A stretch of 6,239 bases of DNA from Elusimicrobia bacterium RIFCSPLOWO2_01_FULL_64_13 (lineage in GTDB: Bacteria > Elusimicrobiota > Elusimicrobia > 2-02-FULL-39-32), in NCBI GenBank assembly GCA_001800095.1, contig MGUT01000009.1:15189-21427 (forward strand), written 5' to 3'. The translations under genes and the position numbers were made by a program. The notes under the pieces were generated by a model that saw only the letters and a list, made by a program, of their open reading frames with translations, made no database searches and was not told the DNA's origin. Of this stretch, positions 4,853 to 6,239 are shown piece by piece; position 1 is the stretch's first letter; each line of letters opens with the position of its first letter.

Positions 4853-5673
4853 ATTCCCCCCTGCTGCCCGCGCCCTGGCGCGTGCGGAAAGTCCGCCGGG
4901 AGACCGGCGACACCTTCTCCCTCGAGATGGTCGCGCCGGCCGGGAACGGTTTTACCTTCTCTCCCGGGCAGTTCAACATGCTCACCGTCTTCGGCGTGGG
5001 CGAGATCCCCGTATCCATCAGCGGCGACCCGGCCGACCCCGGGACGCTCGTCCATACCACCCGCGCGGTGGGAGCGGTCACCCGCGCCATGAGCCGCCTG
5101 CGCGGCGGCGACGAGCTCGGCCTGCGCGGGCCTTTCGGCACCTCCTGGCCCGTGAGAAAAGCCGAAGGCGGGGACGTGGTCATCGTGGCCGGAGGCATCG
5201 GCCTGGCCCCTCTGCGGCCCGCGATCCATGAGGTCATCTCCCGGAGGAGTTCCTACGGCCGCGTGATCCTCCTGTACGGAGCTCGGACGCCCGAAGACCT
5301 TCTCTACGCGAAGGACCTGGCGCGCTGGCGCAAGGACTTCGGGGTGGACGCGCACGTCACGGTCGACCGCGCCACGCGCGACTGGAAGGGCGACGTCGGC
5401 GTGGTCACCAAGCTCATCCCCCGCGCCCCCTTCCAGCCGGACCGCTCCCGCGCCTGGATCTGCGGACCGGAAGTGATGATGCGCTACACGGTCCTGGAGC
5501 TCCTCCGCAGGGGCATCCCCGAGGCGAACGTCTCCATCTCCATGGAGCGCAACATGAAGTGCGCCGTGGGGTTCTGCGGGCATTGCCAGTTCGGCCCGTC
5601 GTTCGTCTGCAAGGACGGCCCCGTCTTCCCCTACGCGGCGGTCCGCGACCTGCTCTCGAAGAGGGAGACGTGA
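4849..5673 (+). CDS. hydG: sulfhydrogenase gamma subunit, FAD/NAD(P)-binding diaphorase
   Basis: This 274-residue protein belongs to the ferredoxin-NADP reductase/PyrK/AsrB group. The FAD domain (about 8-105) includes FSPGQFNML (37-45), PVSIS (54-58) and LRGPFG (92-97). The NAD(P) domain (about 108-235) includes VAGGIGLAPLRP (113-124) and CGPEVMMR (205-212). A C-terminal 2Fe-2S motif has Cys238-x4-Cys243-x2-Cys246-x7-Cys254. It exchanges electrons between pyridine nucleotide and the hydrogenase Fe-S chain in the cytoplasm. Choice of NADP over NAD cannot be read with certainty. Start is GTG at 4849, overlapping the preceding stop as GTGA with no strong ribosome site, so it is translated by coupling. 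The name follows the Pyrococcus hydBGDA order and is not the unrelated [FeFe] maturase also called HydG. Confidence 0.92.
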   Translation: MNSPLLPAPWRVRKVRRETGDTFSLEMVAPAGNGFTFSPGQFNMLTVFGVGEIPVSISGDPADPGTLVHTTRAVGAVTRAMSRLRGGDELGLRGPFGTSWPVRKAEGGDVVIVAGGIGLAPLRPAIHEVISRRSSYGRVILLYGARTPEDLLYAKDLARWRKDFGVDAHVTVDRATRDWKGDVGVVTKLIPRAPFQPDRSRAWICGPEVMMRYTVLELLRRGIPEANVSISMERNMKCAVGFCGHCQFGPSFVCKDGPVFPYAAVRDLLSKRET

Positions 5674-5674
5674 G

Positions 5675-6239
5675 ATGAAAAAAGCGAGACCCAAGCTCGC
5701 GGTGTGGAAATTCGCCTCCTGCGACGGCTGCCAGTTGAGCCTCCTCGACTGCGAGGACGAGCTCCTCGCCGTGGCCGGGGCGGTGGACATCGCCAATTTT
5801 CCCGAGGCCTCCCGCGCCGTGGTCAAGGGGCCCTACGACCTCTCTCTCGTGGAAGGGTCGATCACCACGCCGCACGACGCCGAGAGGATCCACAAGGTGC
5901 GGCGGCAGTCCAAGGCGCTCGCGACCATCGGCGCCTGCGCCACGTCCGGCGGCATCCAGGCACTCCGCAATTTCAAGGACGTGAGGGAGTTCACCTCGGC
6001 CGTCTACGCCCACCCGGAGTACATCTCCACCCTGGCCAAGTCCACTCCCATCTCCGACCACGTTTTCGTGGATTTCGAGCTGCGGGGCTGCCCCATCAGC
6101 AAGGCCCAGCTCCTCGAGCTGGTGAGCGCGCTCCTGAACGGCAGGAAACCCAACCTCTCCACCGCCAGCGTCTGCATGGAATGCAAACGGCGGGGCAGCG
6201 TCTGCGTGATGGCGGCCCGCGGGGAACTGTGCCTCGGGC
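5675..6239 (+). CDS. hydD: NiFe hydrogenase small subunit (delta), 3' end cut off
   Basis: 188 codons lie in the window with no stop. The N-terminus FASCDGCQLSLLD gives Cys16 and Cys19. GACATSGG supplies Cys88 and RGCPIS supplies Cys139: the four ligands of the proximal 4Fe-4S cluster next to the NiFe site. VEGSITT (59-65) is the usual conserved loop. A second cysteine group, Cys167-x2-Cys170-x6-Cys177-x8-Cys186, would hold a further cluster toward the beta subunit. There is no twin-arginine signal, so the enzyme is cytoplasmic, in keeping with group 3b hydrogenases. The ATG at 5675 is one base after the gamma stop, with GAGGGAG (5661-5667) 7 nt upstream. The large catalytic subunit is expected just downstream. 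Confidence 0.94.
   Translation, partial: MKKARPKLAVWKFASCDGCQLSLLDCEDELLAVAGAVDIANFPEASRAVVKGPYDLSLVEGSITTPHDAERIHKVRRQSKALATIGACATSGGIQALRNFKDVREFTSAVYAHPEYISTLAKSTPISDHVFVDFELRGCPISKAQLLELVSALLNGRKPNLSTASVCMECKRRGSVCVMAARGELCLG

Noticed and set aside
4759..5826. 355-codon open frame on the minus strand opposite the gamma subunit
   Set aside because: It is antisense to a gene with intact FAD, NAD(P) and 2Fe-2S motifs, and its translation shows only compositional bias.

Overview
The window reads as GC-rich bacterial DNA, probably from an anaerobe or facultative anaerobe. It carries consensus-like sigma70 promoters, Shine-Dalgarno sites, a tRNA-Lys with encoded CCA and a group 3b-type [NiFe] hydrogenase (sulfhydrogenase) operon. 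I cannot name the phylum from this sequence. There are seven leftward protein genes and one leftward tRNA (1-2338), then five rightward genes (2458-6239). The first and last genes are cut by the window edges.

Left block (1-990, leftward): an Rrf2-family regulator with three cysteines placed to hold an Fe-S cluster, preceded by a single-domain rhodanese, preceded by tRNA-Lys(CTT). The regulator and the rhodanese each have a promoter whose TTGACA -35 box lies inside a 10-6-10 inverted repeat of shared sequence. This suggests that the Rrf2 protein controls both itself and the rhodanese, forming a small sulfur or Fe-S sensing regulon.

Middle block (1041-2348, leftward): two toxin-antitoxin modules. 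The first has a ribbon-helix-helix antitoxin followed by a RelE-type toxin, with a perfect 23-bp palindromic operator over the -10 box. The second has HigB/HigA order (toxin first), with a full consensus promoter (TTGACA, 17 bp, TATAAT) and an 18-bp palindrome in its spacer. That promoter would start transcription downstream of the toxin's only conventional start codon. The HigBA stretch looks less GC-rich than its neighbours, which fits acquisition.

Right block (2458-6239, rightward): a lipoprotein diheme cytochrome c with its own, apparently leaderless, promoter. It is followed by the hydrogenase operon: beta subunit (ferredoxin-like Fe-S), a stand-alone cyclic-nucleotide-binding-fold protein without a DNA-binding domain, gamma subunit (FAD/NAD(P)H diaphorase with a 2Fe-2S site) and small subunit delta (cut off). 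The catalytic large subunit should follow just outside. Genes overlap by 4 bp or sit 1 bp apart, so they are co-expressed. Electrons from H2 would pass from the large subunit through the delta Fe-S clusters and the beta ferredoxin clusters to FAD in gamma and on to NAD(P)+, or in reverse, all in the cytoplasm. Upstream, a CRP/FNR-type palindrome is centred exactly at -41.5 from the start site predicted by an extended -10 promoter, the class II activator position.

No CRISPR array, intact insertion sequence, rRNA gene or replication origin was seen. No gene-free stretch exceeds 300 bases.
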